Assembly (NCBI GenBank): GCA_025362795.1
Contig: JANYFE010000014.1
Location: 1-64,000 of the forward strand
Source of the DNA: Rhodobacterales bacterium
GTDB lineage: Bacteria > Pseudomonadota > Alphaproteobacteria > Rhodobacterales > Rhodobacteraceae
Direction: 5' to 3'
Length of the DNA: 64,000 nucleotides
The notes under the pieces are model-generated. The model saw only the letters and a program-made list of their open reading frames with translations, did not search any database and was not told the DNA's origin. Position 1 is the stretch's first letter; each line of letters starts with the position of its first letter. Below are positions 25,028 to 32,709 of this stretch, one piece after another. The translations under genes and the position numbers were made by a program.

Positions 25028-25843
25028 TCAGGGTGCTGGGGCCGCCGGTTTCAAAAATTTCGCGCCGCCGCCGGTGCCGCCCGACAACAGCCGGACATTG
25101 CCGCCGACGCCTTTTGACGGCGCACCGGCGTCCAGTTCGGCCATCAGCTTTGCCAACGGAATCTGCAAGGCGCTGCCCAGCGACACCTGTTTGCCCTCGA
25201 CCTCGGCCTTGGCGGAAATCACCGACACCACCTGCGGCGCACCATCCGTCATGGTGAACACCGGCGCACCGGACGAGCCGAAATCGACATCGCAGGTCAT
25301 CACCAGAATGCCGGTCTGGCGGTCGACCACGTTGCATTGCTGTTGCAGGGACGGCGCGTCGGCGCGGTCCTGCGCATAGGATACCACGCCTACGGTATCA
25401 CCCTTTTCCGGGGTCGCCGCGACCTCGAACGGTTTGACGGTGGTGGACAGGATCGGCTGATCCAGCTCGATCACCGCGACGTCAAAGGCGACCCGGTCCA
25501 GACTGTCCGACCCGCTGTAGACATATTCGGGATGCGCCACGGCCTGCCGCACGCCGCGATACGCCTCGGCCCGGCCATTGCGCCAGCCTGCCAGAAACTT
25601 GATCTGGCTGGCGTCGATCCGCGCACCGGTCTCCTTGTCGAACAGACAATGCGCCGCCGTCAGCACCAACTGCGGCGAAATCAGCGCCCCGGTGCAAAAG
25701 CCGCGGTCGCCCAACACCAGCTTGCCCACCGCCTCCCAGCCGCGATTGTCATCCAGCGTCTTCAGCCGTTTGAGCGGGGTCTGATCGGCCAACGCTGGCA
25801 GGACCAGCGACAGCAACAACAGCACAGCAGGGATCAGGCGCAT
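25028..25843 (-). CDS. Secreted trypsin-like serine protease
   Basis: A 271-residue protein with a signal peptide (MRLIPAVLLLLSLVLPALA, cleavage near 19-20). The chymotrypsin-fold triad is visible: His in LTAAHC (about 64), Asp in FDVAVIELD (about 121) and Ser in DFGSSGAPVF (about 196). The GSSGAP form replaces the usual GDSGGP, as in the Glu-specific (V8/HtrA-like) branch. The C-terminal 50 residues are Gly/Pro-rich and probably disordered. It should act in the periplasm or outside the cell; the substrate is unknown. The 3' end sits 10 nt from the hsp20 promoter. Confidence 0.88.
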   Translation of the reverse strand: MRLIPAVLLLLSLVLPALADQTPLKRLKTLDDNRGWEAVGKLVLGDRGFCTGALISPQLVLTAAHCLFDKETGARIDASQIKFLAGWRNGRAEAYRGVRQAVAHPEYVYSGSDSLDRVAFDVAVIELDQPILSTTVKPFEVAATPEKGDTVGVVSYAQDRADAPSLQQQCNVVDRQTGILVMTCDVDFGSSGAPVFTMTDGAPQVVSVISAKAEVEGKQVSLGSALQIPLAKLMAELDAGAPSKGVGGNVRLLSGGTGGGAKFLKPAAPAP

Positions 25844-25876
25844 GGGACCTCCGGTTGATCCTGCCCTGCTAGCCTT

Positions 25877-27187
25877 TCACATGGGCGGATTTGCGGCAAG
25901 GTTTAGACTTAAGCCGCGCGGCACCGGTCCGCCGGTGGCCCAATCCAGCAACTGCACGGTATGGACGACCGGCACACGGGTGCCCTGCCCGATCTGCAGC
26001 ATGCAACCCAGATTGCCCGCCGCAATCACATCGGGCCCCCGCGCCTCCAGCGTTGCCACCTTGCGGTCGCGCAACTGCCCGGAGATCTCTGGCTGCAACA
26101 GGTTGTAGGTGCCGGCCGACCCGCAGCACAAATGGCTGTCCGCCGGTTCCACCACGTCGAACCCGACCCGTTGCAGCAATTCGCGCGGGGTGGATTTGAT
26201 CTTCTGGCCATGCTGCAACGAACAGGCCGAGTGATAGGCGACCCGCAGGCCCTTGCGGTCTCCTGCAGGCAGACCCAGCTTTGCGACCACTTCACAGATA
26301 TCCAGCGCCAGGCCCGCCACCGCTGCCGCATCCGCGGCCAATGCGTCGCGGGCAAACAGATGGCCGTAATCCTTGACCGTGGTGCCGCAGCCGGAGGTGT
26401 TGATCACCACCGCATCCAGCCCCCGCGCCCGCTGTTCCGCCATGTACGCCCGGATCGTGCTGCCCGCCAGCGCCTTGGCATCGGCTTCGCGCCCCATATG
26501 CTGGCTGAGCGCGCCGCAGCAGCCCGCGAATTTCACCACCACCACCGCACAGCCCAGCCGCGTCAGCAGCCGGATAGAGGCGTCATTGATCTGAGTATCC
26601 AGCGCCTTTTGCGCACAGCCCGTCATCAGCGCGACCCGCATCCGCTGCACACCGATCGCCGCGAACACCTGCGCGTCATCATTCCGGCTGACCGGCGGCA
26701 ATCTGGGCGGTGCCATCGCCACCATCGCCCGCAACCGCGCATCCGGCAAAAACCGCGCGACCGGCTTGACCAGACGCGCCCCGAACAGCGCCAGCCGGAA
26801 CCGTGTCGGATAGGGGATCACCCGCGCCAATAGCCAGCGCAGCACCCGGTCGGACACGGGCCGGCGGTAGGTCCGTTCAATATGCACCCGCGCCTGATCG
26901 ATGAGGTGGGCATAGTCCACGCCGGACGGGCAGGTCGTCATGCAGGCCAGACAGCCGAGGCAGCGGTCGATGTGTTTCACCGTTCTGGCATCGGCCTCGC
27001 GTCCGGTTTCCAGCATTTCCTTGATCAGATAAATCCGGCCACGCGGGCTGTCCAACTCGTCGCCCAGCACCTGATAGGTCGGGCAGGTCGCGGTGCAGAA
27101 CCCGCAATGGACACAGGCGCGCAGGATCGCATTCGCCTCTGCCAGCTTCGGGTCATTCAGCTGTGCCGCGGTGAAATGCGTCTGCAT
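25877..27187 (-). CDS. glcF: Glycolate oxidase iron-sulfur subunit
   Basis: A 436-residue subunit that passes electrons from glycolate oxidation to the respiratory chain at the inner membrane. Two CxxCxxCxxxCP clusters are visible, CVHCGFCTATCP (26-37) and CLGCLACMTTCP (near 77-88), each binding 4Fe-4S. Two Cys-Cys-Gly motifs (CCGALSQHMG and CCGSAGTYN) follow in the C-terminal domain. The ATG shares one base with the glcE stop codon, so it is translationally coupled. It is the last gene of glcDEF. Confidence 0.97.
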   Translation of the reverse strand: MQTHFTAAQLNDPKLAEANAILRACVHCGFCTATCPTYQVLGDELDSPRGRIYLIKEMLETGREADARTVKHIDRCLGCLACMTTCPSGVDYAHLIDQARVHIERTYRRPVSDRVLRWLLARVIPYPTRFRLALFGARLVKPVARFLPDARLRAMVAMAPPRLPPVSRNDDAQVFAAIGVQRMRVALMTGCAQKALDTQINDASIRLLTRLGCAVVVVKFAGCCGALSQHMGREADAKALAGSTIRAYMAEQRARGLDAVVINTSGCGTTVKDYGHLFARDALAADAAAVAGLALDICEVVAKLGLPAGDRKGLRVAYHSACSLQHGQKIKSTPRELLQRVGFDVVEPADSHLCCGSAGTYNLLQPEISGQLRDRKVATLEARGPDVIAAGNLGCMLQIGQGTRVPVVHTVQLLDWATGGPVPRGLSLNLAANPPM

Positions 27188-28269
27188 CAGCCCATCATCC
27201 CCGCGTTCAAAATCCCGCGCGGATCAAACTGCGCCCGCAGCCCCCGCGTCAGTGCCGCGACAGCTGCCGTCTCTGGTGGAAACACCGGCACCGCCTCCAT
27301 CCCCGGCAGCGCCCGCACCAAGGTCGCATGACCCCCCGGAACCCGCGCCCGCACGTCCACCTCTGCCGCCACCAGCAGCCAGATCAATCCGCCGCCCCAG
27401 TCAAACACCGCCCGATGTGCGACCCCCGCCAGCCCGGTGACGACGGCCAAGGCATCTGACGGCTTTACCGACACCCGCCACACCGCGCCGTCTGCTCCGG
27501 CAAACGCCGAAACGTCCCGCACGCCCCGCCACAGATCCGCGCCTTCCACCACATCCCACGCGCCGCCCAACCGCGCCTGCAATGCCTGCGCCCGATAGGC
27601 CACCGACCCCGCCATCCCTTCGACCCGGATCAAGGCCGCGCCGTCGACATAGGCCGCCCCGCTTACGTCATAGGGCGACCCCAGCGCCGCCCGCAGCGCC
27701 GCCAGCCCGTCGGCCAAACCGCGGGACCCCACCAAAGTCGCCGCAGCCTCGGGCACCGCCTGCACTTTCAATGCCACTTCGGAAATGACCCCCAGCACGC
27801 CATGCGACCCTGCCAGCAGCTTGACCAGATCCAGCCCGGTCACATTCTTCATCACCCGTCCGCCCGACTTGATCGCCACACCCATGCCGTTGACAAACCG
27901 CAAACCCAGCAAATGGTCCCGGCACGCGCCGACCTGCACGCGCCGTGGCCCCGACGCATTCGCCGCCGCCACCCCGCCCAAGGTCGAGACCCCCTCCCGC
28001 CCCAGAAGCCCCCGCAAGTCCGGCACCTCAAACGCCAGCCGCTGCCGCGCACCGGCAAGCAACGCCTCAACCTCAGTCAGCGGCGTGCCCGCGCCTGCCA
28101 CCAAAGTCAGTGCCCCTGGTTCGTACAGGCTGATCCCGGAAAGTCCCGAAAGATCCAGCAGGCCACCAACGCCAGACCCCAGCCGCCGTGTTCCACCGCC
28201 ACGCAGCAGCAAAGAGCCCTCGGCCCCCCGCACCATCTCGCTCAGTTCCGCTTCCGTCTCCGGCCGCAC
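27187..28269 (-). CDS. glcE: Glycolate oxidase FAD-binding subunit
   Basis: A 360-residue FAD-linked protein of the GlcE type, smaller than GlcD and carrying a PCMH-like FAD domain. GAGTPLTEVEALL is at about 60-72 and TLGGVAAANASGPRRVQVGACRD at about 96-118, typical of the flavin pocket. It partners GlcD and GlcF. The start is GTG at 28269, preceded by GAAAGGG, which belongs to a repeated hairpin element (28275-28323). It is 57 nt from the glcD stop, and transcription probably continues through the hairpin. Confidence 0.94.
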   Translation of the reverse strand: MRPETEAELSEMVRGAEGSLLLRGGGTRRLGSGVGGLLDLSGLSGISLYEPGALTLVAGAGTPLTEVEALLAGARQRLAFEVPDLRGLLGREGVSTLGGVAAANASGPRRVQVGACRDHLLGLRFVNGMGVAIKSGGRVMKNVTGLDLVKLLAGSHGVLGVISEVALKVQAVPEAAATLVGSRGLADGLAALRAALGSPYDVSGAAYVDGAALIRVEGMAGSVAYRAQALQARLGGAWDVVEGADLWRGVRDVSAFAGADGAVWRVSVKPSDALAVVTGLAGVAHRAVFDWGGGLIWLLVAAEVDVRARVPGGHATLVRALPGMEAVPVFPPETAAVAALTRGLRAQFDPRGILNAGMMG

Positions 28270-28274
28270 GATTT

Positions 28275-28323
28275 ACCCTTTCAGAAATACTCTCCGGGGG
28301 TCCGGGGGTGGAAAACCCCCGGC
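28275..28323. repeat. GC-rich hairpin element, copy A
   Basis: ACCCTTTCAGAAATACTCTC leads into a hairpin with stem CCGGGGG/CCCCCGG (28302-28322, loop TGGAAAA). Copies of this pattern occur at 30569, 38772 and 54566. Here it lies between glcD and glcE, and its ACCCTTTC end provides the GAAAGGG ribosome site of glcE on the minus strand. Confidence 0.75.
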
Positions 28324-28326
28324 CTT

Positions 28327-29760
28327 TCAACCCGCACGCCGCGCCGCCGTCACCGCCAGCGGAAACACCTTGGCCGGGTTCAGCAACCACCCGGGATCAA
28401 ACACATCCTTGACCGTCAGCTGCGCCTCCAGATCGGCGTCCGAAAACTGCACCTGCATCAAATCGCGCTTTTCGATCCCCACGCCGTGTTCGCCGGTCAA
28501 ACAGCCGCCAACCTCGACACACAGCCGCAAGATCGCCGCACCAAAGGCCTCGCAGCGTTCCAGATCGCCGGGCTTGTTGGCATCATACAGAATAAGCGGG
28601 TGCATGTTGCCGTCGCCGGCGTGAAACACATTTGCCACGTCCAACCCGACCTCGGCGCTCATCTCGCCAATCCGCCGCAGCACAAACGGCAGTTCGGACA
28701 CCGGGATCGTGCCATCCAGACACATGTAATCATTGATGTTTCCCATCGCGCCAAACGCCGATTTGCGCCCCAGCCAGATTTTTCGGCTTTCCTCCTCAGA
28801 CCCGCTTTCGCGGTAAGCCACCGGCTGATGCCGCGCCGCAATCGCCTTGATCCGCGCCAGTTGCTCGTCAATTTCCGCCGGGCTGCCTTCAACCTCGATG
28901 ATCAGCAAGGCCTCGCAATCGGGGTAGCCGGCATGGGCGAACTCCTCGGTGGCACGGATGCAGGGCCGGTCCATGAACTCGATCGCCACCGGCAGAATCC
29001 CCGCCTTGATGATGTCGGCGACACAGGCCCCCGCCACCGCGTTGGCGTCAAACCCCATCAGCACCGGTCGCGCCCCTTCGGGCCTGGGCAAAATCCGCAA
29101 AGTGGCCTCAGTCACCACGCCCAGCTGCCCTTCCGAGCCGCAAATCACCCCCAGCAGGTCAATCCCCCCGGCCTCCAGCCACGGCCCGCCAATCTCCACC
29201 ACTTCGCCAGACATCAGCACCAGCGTGACACCCAGCAGATTGTTGGTCGTCACCCCATATTTCAGACAATGCGCCCCGCCCGAGTTCATCGCGATATTGC
29301 CGGCAATCGCACAGGCCAGCTGGCTTGACGGATCTGGCGCATAAAACCAGCCCTCGGCCTCCACCGCGCCGGTCACGCTCAGGTTTGTCCGCCCCGACTG
29401 CACCTTGATGAACCGGTTGGCATAATCGGTCTCGATCACCGCGTTCATCCGGGCGACGCCCAGCACCACGCAATCCGCCGTGGGCAACGCCCCCCCGGCC
29501 AGCGATGTTCCCGACCCGCGCGGCACCACCTTGACGCCCAGCGCGGAACAGGCCGCCAGCACCGCCGATACCTCCGCCGTCGTGCGCGGCAACACCACCG
29601 CCAGCGGCGCACAGCGGTAGGCCGTCAGCGCATCGCAGTCATAGGCCCGCGTCTCGGCCGGATCGGAAATCACCGCATCGCCCGGCAACACGGTCCGCAG
29701 CCGCGCGACAACCGCCTCCCGCGCGTCCAGCACCCGCGCATCCGGCTTCGGCATATCCAT
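28327..29760 (-). CDS. glcD: Glycolate oxidase FAD-linked subunit
   Basis: A 477-residue catalytic subunit that oxidises glycolate to glyoxylate. The FAD-binding PCMH domain shows VVPRGSGTSLAGGALP (about 75-90) and CAIAGNIAMNSGGAHCLKYG, and the C-terminal cap carries HAGDGNMHPL and CLTGEHGVGIEKR, with the active-site His residues. The start is the ATG at 29760, with GGGAGG 7 nt upstream; the longer upstream reading is not conserved. It begins the glcDEF operon and is divergent from the DUF599 gene, with two nested inverted repeats between the starts. Confidence 0.95.
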   Translation of the reverse strand: MDMPKPDARVLDAREAVVARLRTVLPGDAVISDPAETRAYDCDALTAYRCAPLAVVLPRTTAEVSAVLAACSALGVKVVPRGSGTSLAGGALPTADCVVLGVARMNAVIETDYANRFIKVQSGRTNLSVTGAVEAEGWFYAPDPSSQLACAIAGNIAMNSGGAHCLKYGVTTNNLLGVTLVLMSGEVVEIGGPWLEAGGIDLLGVICGSEGQLGVVTEATLRILPRPEGARPVLMGFDANAVAGACVADIIKAGILPVAIEFMDRPCIRATEEFAHAGYPDCEALLIIEVEGSPAEIDEQLARIKAIAARHQPVAYRESGSEEESRKIWLGRKSAFGAMGNINDYMCLDGTIPVSELPFVLRRIGEMSAEVGLDVANVFHAGDGNMHPLILYDANKPGDLERCEAFGAAILRLCVEVGGCLTGEHGVGIEKRDLMQVQFSDADLEAQLTVKDVFDPGWLLNPAKVFPLAVTAARRAG

Positions 29761-29778
29761 CGCGGCACCTCCCTGCGC

Positions 29779-29809
29779 GCCAGTGTTACGAGCAACACTT
29801 CCCACTGGC
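29779..29809. promoter_or_regulatory. Nested inverted repeats upstream of glcD
   Basis: GCCAGTG (29779-29785) and CACTGGC (29803-29809) form an outer pair; within it AGTGTT and AACACT (29782-29799) form an inner one around ACGAGC. It lies 19 nt upstream of the glcD start, a good place for a repressor site. A GntR/FadR-type regulator would fit, but none is present in the window. Confidence 0.45.
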
Positions 29810-29840
29810 AAGCAAGCCGCCCACCCCCTATTCTTTCCCG

Positions 29841-30539
29841 ATGAACCTGCTCGCCCGCCTCGAAGCCAACTTCACTGCACTGGATACCGCAACCTTCGTG
29901 CTGCTGGTGCTGTGCTGGTTCGCCACCGGCTGGCTGGCCGAACACCCGCCGGCGGCGCGGCCCTCGGTGGCGTTCCTGATGCTGGAGTATCGCCGCCGCT
30001 GGATGCGGGAATTCCTCACCCGGCAGCCGCGCATCTTTGACGCCTCGGTAATCGACAACCTGCGGCAAGGCACCGCCTTCTTCGCCTCGACCTCGATGAT
30101 CGCGATTGGCGGCGGCGTCGCGGTGATCGGCAATGCGGCGATGCTGCAGGGTCTGGCGGCCGATCTGACCCTTGGCGCAGAGATCACACAGATCCGCGTC
30201 AAAATGCTGGTGGTCGTCGCATTCCTCGCCAATGCTCTCTTGAAATTCGTCTGGTCACACCGGCTGTTCGGCTATTGCGCGATCATGATGGCCGCCGTGC
30301 CCAATGATGCCAAAGACCCCAAGGCCGCCCAGCGTGCCGCAATGACCGCCGAAATCAACATCACCGCCGCCAAAAGTTTCAACCGCGGCCTGCATTCGAT
30401 CTATTTCGCGCTGGCCGCTCTGGTCTGGCTGATCGGCCCCAAAGCCCTGATCATCGCCACATTGCTTACCGCCGGGGTCCAGTTGCGCCGCGAATTCGCC
30501 TCGCATTCCCGCGCCATCATGGTGAAAGACCTCGACTAA
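29841..30539 (+). CDS. DUF599 membrane protein
   Basis: A 232-residue membrane protein of the DUF599 family. Four to five hydrophobic spans are visible (about 15-33, 83-107, 125-147, 185-213). Conserved-looking polar segments include RRRWMREFLTRQPRIFDASVIDNLRQG and AEINITAAKSFNRGLHSIYF, the latter typical of the family. Function is unknown. It is divergent from glcD and followed by a hairpin element at 30569. The start ATG at 29841 has TTTCCC rather than a clear Shine-Dalgarno sequence upstream, so translation may be inefficient or leaderless. Confidence 0.85.
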   Translation: MNLLARLEANFTALDTATFVLLVLCWFATGWLAEHPPAARPSVAFLMLEYRRRWMREFLTRQPRIFDASVIDNLRQGTAFFASTSMIAIGGGVAVIGNAAMLQGLAADLTLGAEITQIRVKMLVVVAFLANALLKFVWSHRLFGYCAIMMAAVPNDAKDPKAAQRAAMTAEINITAAKSFNRGLHSIYFALAALVWLIGPKALIIATLLTAGVQLRREFASHSRAIMVKDLD

Positions 30540-30568
30540 CCGGTTAAAATTTTACGACAATTTCGCTT

Positions 30569-30620
30569 ACCCTTTCGGAAATACTCCACGGGAGGTCTGG
30601 AGGGTGGGAAACCCTCCAGC
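30569..30620. repeat. GC-rich hairpin element, copy B
   Basis: ACCCTTTCGGAAATACTCCA precedes the hairpin CTGGAGGGT/ACCCTCCAG (30597-30619, loop GGGAA). The ACCCTTTC-GAAATACTC head matches copy A; the stem has diverged in sequence but keeps its pairing. It lies between two convergent genes (30539 and 30637) and may end both transcripts. Confidence 0.75.
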
Positions 30621-30636
30621 GGCCCGCACAGCAAAC

Positions 30637-32709
30637 CTACCTCGCCCGCCCGCCGCGCCGCCCCTCGACCAGCCAGGCCGCCAGCGCCGCCGCCGCGGCC
30701 AACAGCAGATACAACCAGCCGGGCAGCAGGTCTGCCACCTGAATGTCACCGGTCACATAGGCACCGCGCGGCGTGATGCCGATCCAGCCGCGCCCTGCCG
30801 CGGGTCGCCCCTCGCGCACCAGCCGCACATCGGGCACGCCGGGTTCCAGCCGCAAGATCCCGCCTTTGGTCGGGGCCACCATGGGGGCCAGCAGGTCGCC
30901 GCTGGCAATTGTCTGTTCAAACTCCTTCGGGGCCGATGGCCCGACCGCCACCACGCGGGTCAGCTCGCCCTGCACCAGATGGTACAGCCCCAGCACTGGC
31001 GCCTGCCACACAGCCTGATATTTGCCGGGGCTGACCGGCGGCAAAGGCAGTTGCACCACCGCGCCGTCCGGCCCGGTGATCACCAGATCGCCGGGCGCGG
31101 TGTCCAGGATGGTGCGCCGGGTCAACGTCACCGCCTGCCCGACTGCTGTGGCCGTCAGGTTTTCCTCTTCCAGATCGGGTTCCTTCAGCATCCAGTGTGC
31201 CAGTCGCCGCAGCAGTTCCAGTTGCGGGCCGCCGCCTTCAAAGCCGCGCCCCCACAGCCAGGCCTGATCAGAGGCCAGCACCGCAACCCGGCCCTTACCC
31301 ACCCGGTCCAGCACCAGCAAGGGTCGGTCGCCCGGTCCTGACATCACCACCTGTCCTGACCGGGCCTTGACCTCGATCAGCCGGAACCACCGGCCCCAGC
31401 CGCCCTTGGGGGCCAGCGCCTCCAGCCCCTCTGTCACCGGATGACGCTTGCCAAGCTCGGTCACGGCGGGCTGAAAACCCTGTTCGATGATCTGCGAGGT
31501 CGGCTCCACCGGCAGGATCGCCGCCAGCGGCGACCGCCACAGTGAATCCACCTCGCCAAATTCCGGCCCAGCCGCCACCAGCACGGTGCCGCCGTTCTTG
31601 ACGTAATCGACCACGTTTTCGATATAGCTCATCGGCAGAATGCCCCGCATCCGGTAGCGGTCAAAGATGATCAGGTCGAAATCCTTGATCTTGTCGATGA
31701 ACAGCTCCTTGGTCGGGAATGCGATCAGCGACAGTTCCGACACCGGAATGCCATCCTGCTTTTCCGGCGGCCGCAGAATGGTGAAATGCACCAGATCCAC
31801 CGAAGGGTCGGATTTCAGCAGGTTGCGCCAGACCCGTTCGCCCGGATGCGGCTCGCCCGACACCAGCAAGACCCGCAGCCGGTCGCGTACGCCGTTGATC
31901 TGCACCACGGCGGCGTTGTTGCGGTCGGTCAGCTCGCCGTTCTGCGCCTTGACCGACAGTTGCAGCACGTTGATCCCGGCATGCGGCAACTGGATCGGCA
32001 ACACCAGATCCTGCCCGACCTGCACGCTGAACGTGGTCGGCGGATCGGCATCCAGCGCCACGGTCAGGTCCACCGCGCCGCCCAGACCCGCAGGCACTGC
32101 GCCCTGATCCTCGATCCGCAGGCTGACGGTCGCTTTCTCGCCCATGATGGCAAACGCCGGGGCGTTCTTGATGACAAGCCGGCGGTCCCAGTCGGTCTCG
32201 TGCCCGGTCAGCAGCACCTGCAACGGCGCGGGCAGCGCAGGCGTCAGCCCCAGATCATGGACCTGACCATCCGTCACCACGATCGCCCCGGCAATCCGCG
32301 CCCGGGGTTCTGCCGCCAGGGCATCGGCCAGCGCCGTCATCGCCAGCGTGCCGGCGTTGTCACGGCCATCGCCCACCGTCACGATCCGCAGGTCGGTGTT
32401 GCCCAGCGCCTTGACCTTTGCCGTGATCGCCGCGACCGCCGCGGTTGTCTGCGCCGGGCGGTCCGACAATTGCTGGCTGGCGCTTTGGTCGACCACCAGA
32501 ATGACAATGTCGCTCAGCGGTTTGCGGTCTTCGTGCTGCAACACCGGCCCCGCCAGCGCCGCCAGCAAAAATCCCGCCGCCAGCGCCCGCAATGCCCAGC
32601 CGGCCAGCCCGCGCCACAAGGCCAGCGCCAAAAACGCCCCGGCCAATGCCGCCAGAACCCACAGCACGGGCAGCGGCACCAAGGGGTCAAAGATCACCGA
32701 TTGGGTCAT
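30637..32709 (-). CDS. Large membrane protein with VWA-like and glutamine-amidotransferase-like regions
   Basis: A 690-residue protein, last gene of the MoxR operon. Two N-terminal spans (about 10-60) are followed by a VWA-like segment (VILVVDQSASQQL, about 70-82, a DxSxS metal motif) and a glutamine-amidotransferase-like region (FDLIIFDRYRMRGIL then YVKNGGTVLVAAGPEF). A final span with a basic tail ends the protein (LLPGWLYLLLAAAAALAAWL). It probably sits in the inner membrane with the central domains in the periplasm. Homologues cluster with MoxR/DUF58 genes; function is unproven. It overlaps the upstream gene by 4 nt. Confidence 0.8.
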   Translation of the reverse strand: MTQSVIFDPLVPLPVLWVLAALAGAFLALALWRGLAGWALRALAAGFLLAALAGPVLQHEDRKPLSDIVILVVDQSASQQLSDRPAQTTAAVAAITAKVKALGNTDLRIVTVGDGRDNAGTLAMTALADALAAEPRARIAGAIVVTDGQVHDLGLTPALPAPLQVLLTGHETDWDRRLVIKNAPAFAIMGEKATVSLRIEDQGAVPAGLGGAVDLTVALDADPPTTFSVQVGQDLVLPIQLPHAGINVLQLSVKAQNGELTDRNNAAVVQINGVRDRLRVLLVSGEPHPGERVWRNLLKSDPSVDLVHFTILRPPEKQDGIPVSELSLIAFPTKELFIDKIKDFDLIIFDRYRMRGILPMSYIENVVDYVKNGGTVLVAAGPEFGEVDSLWRSPLAAILPVEPTSQIIEQGFQPAVTELGKRHPVTEGLEALAPKGGWGRWFRLIEVKARSGQVVMSGPGDRPLLVLDRVGKGRVAVLASDQAWLWGRGFEGGGPQLELLRRLAHWMLKEPDLEEENLTATAVGQAVTLTRRTILDTAPGDLVITGPDGAVVQLPLPPVSPGKYQAVWQAPVLGLYHLVQGELTRVVAVGPSAPKEFEQTIASGDLLAPMVAPTKGGILRLEPGVPDVRLVREGRPAAGRGWIGITPRGAYVTGDIQVADLLPGWLYLLLAAAAALAAWLVEGRRGGRAR

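Noticed and set aside
27802-29328. 508-residue plus-strand reading across glcE/glcD
   Set aside because: Shadow of glcD, which has complete FAD and active-site motifs; the reading is rich in His, Gln and Arg.
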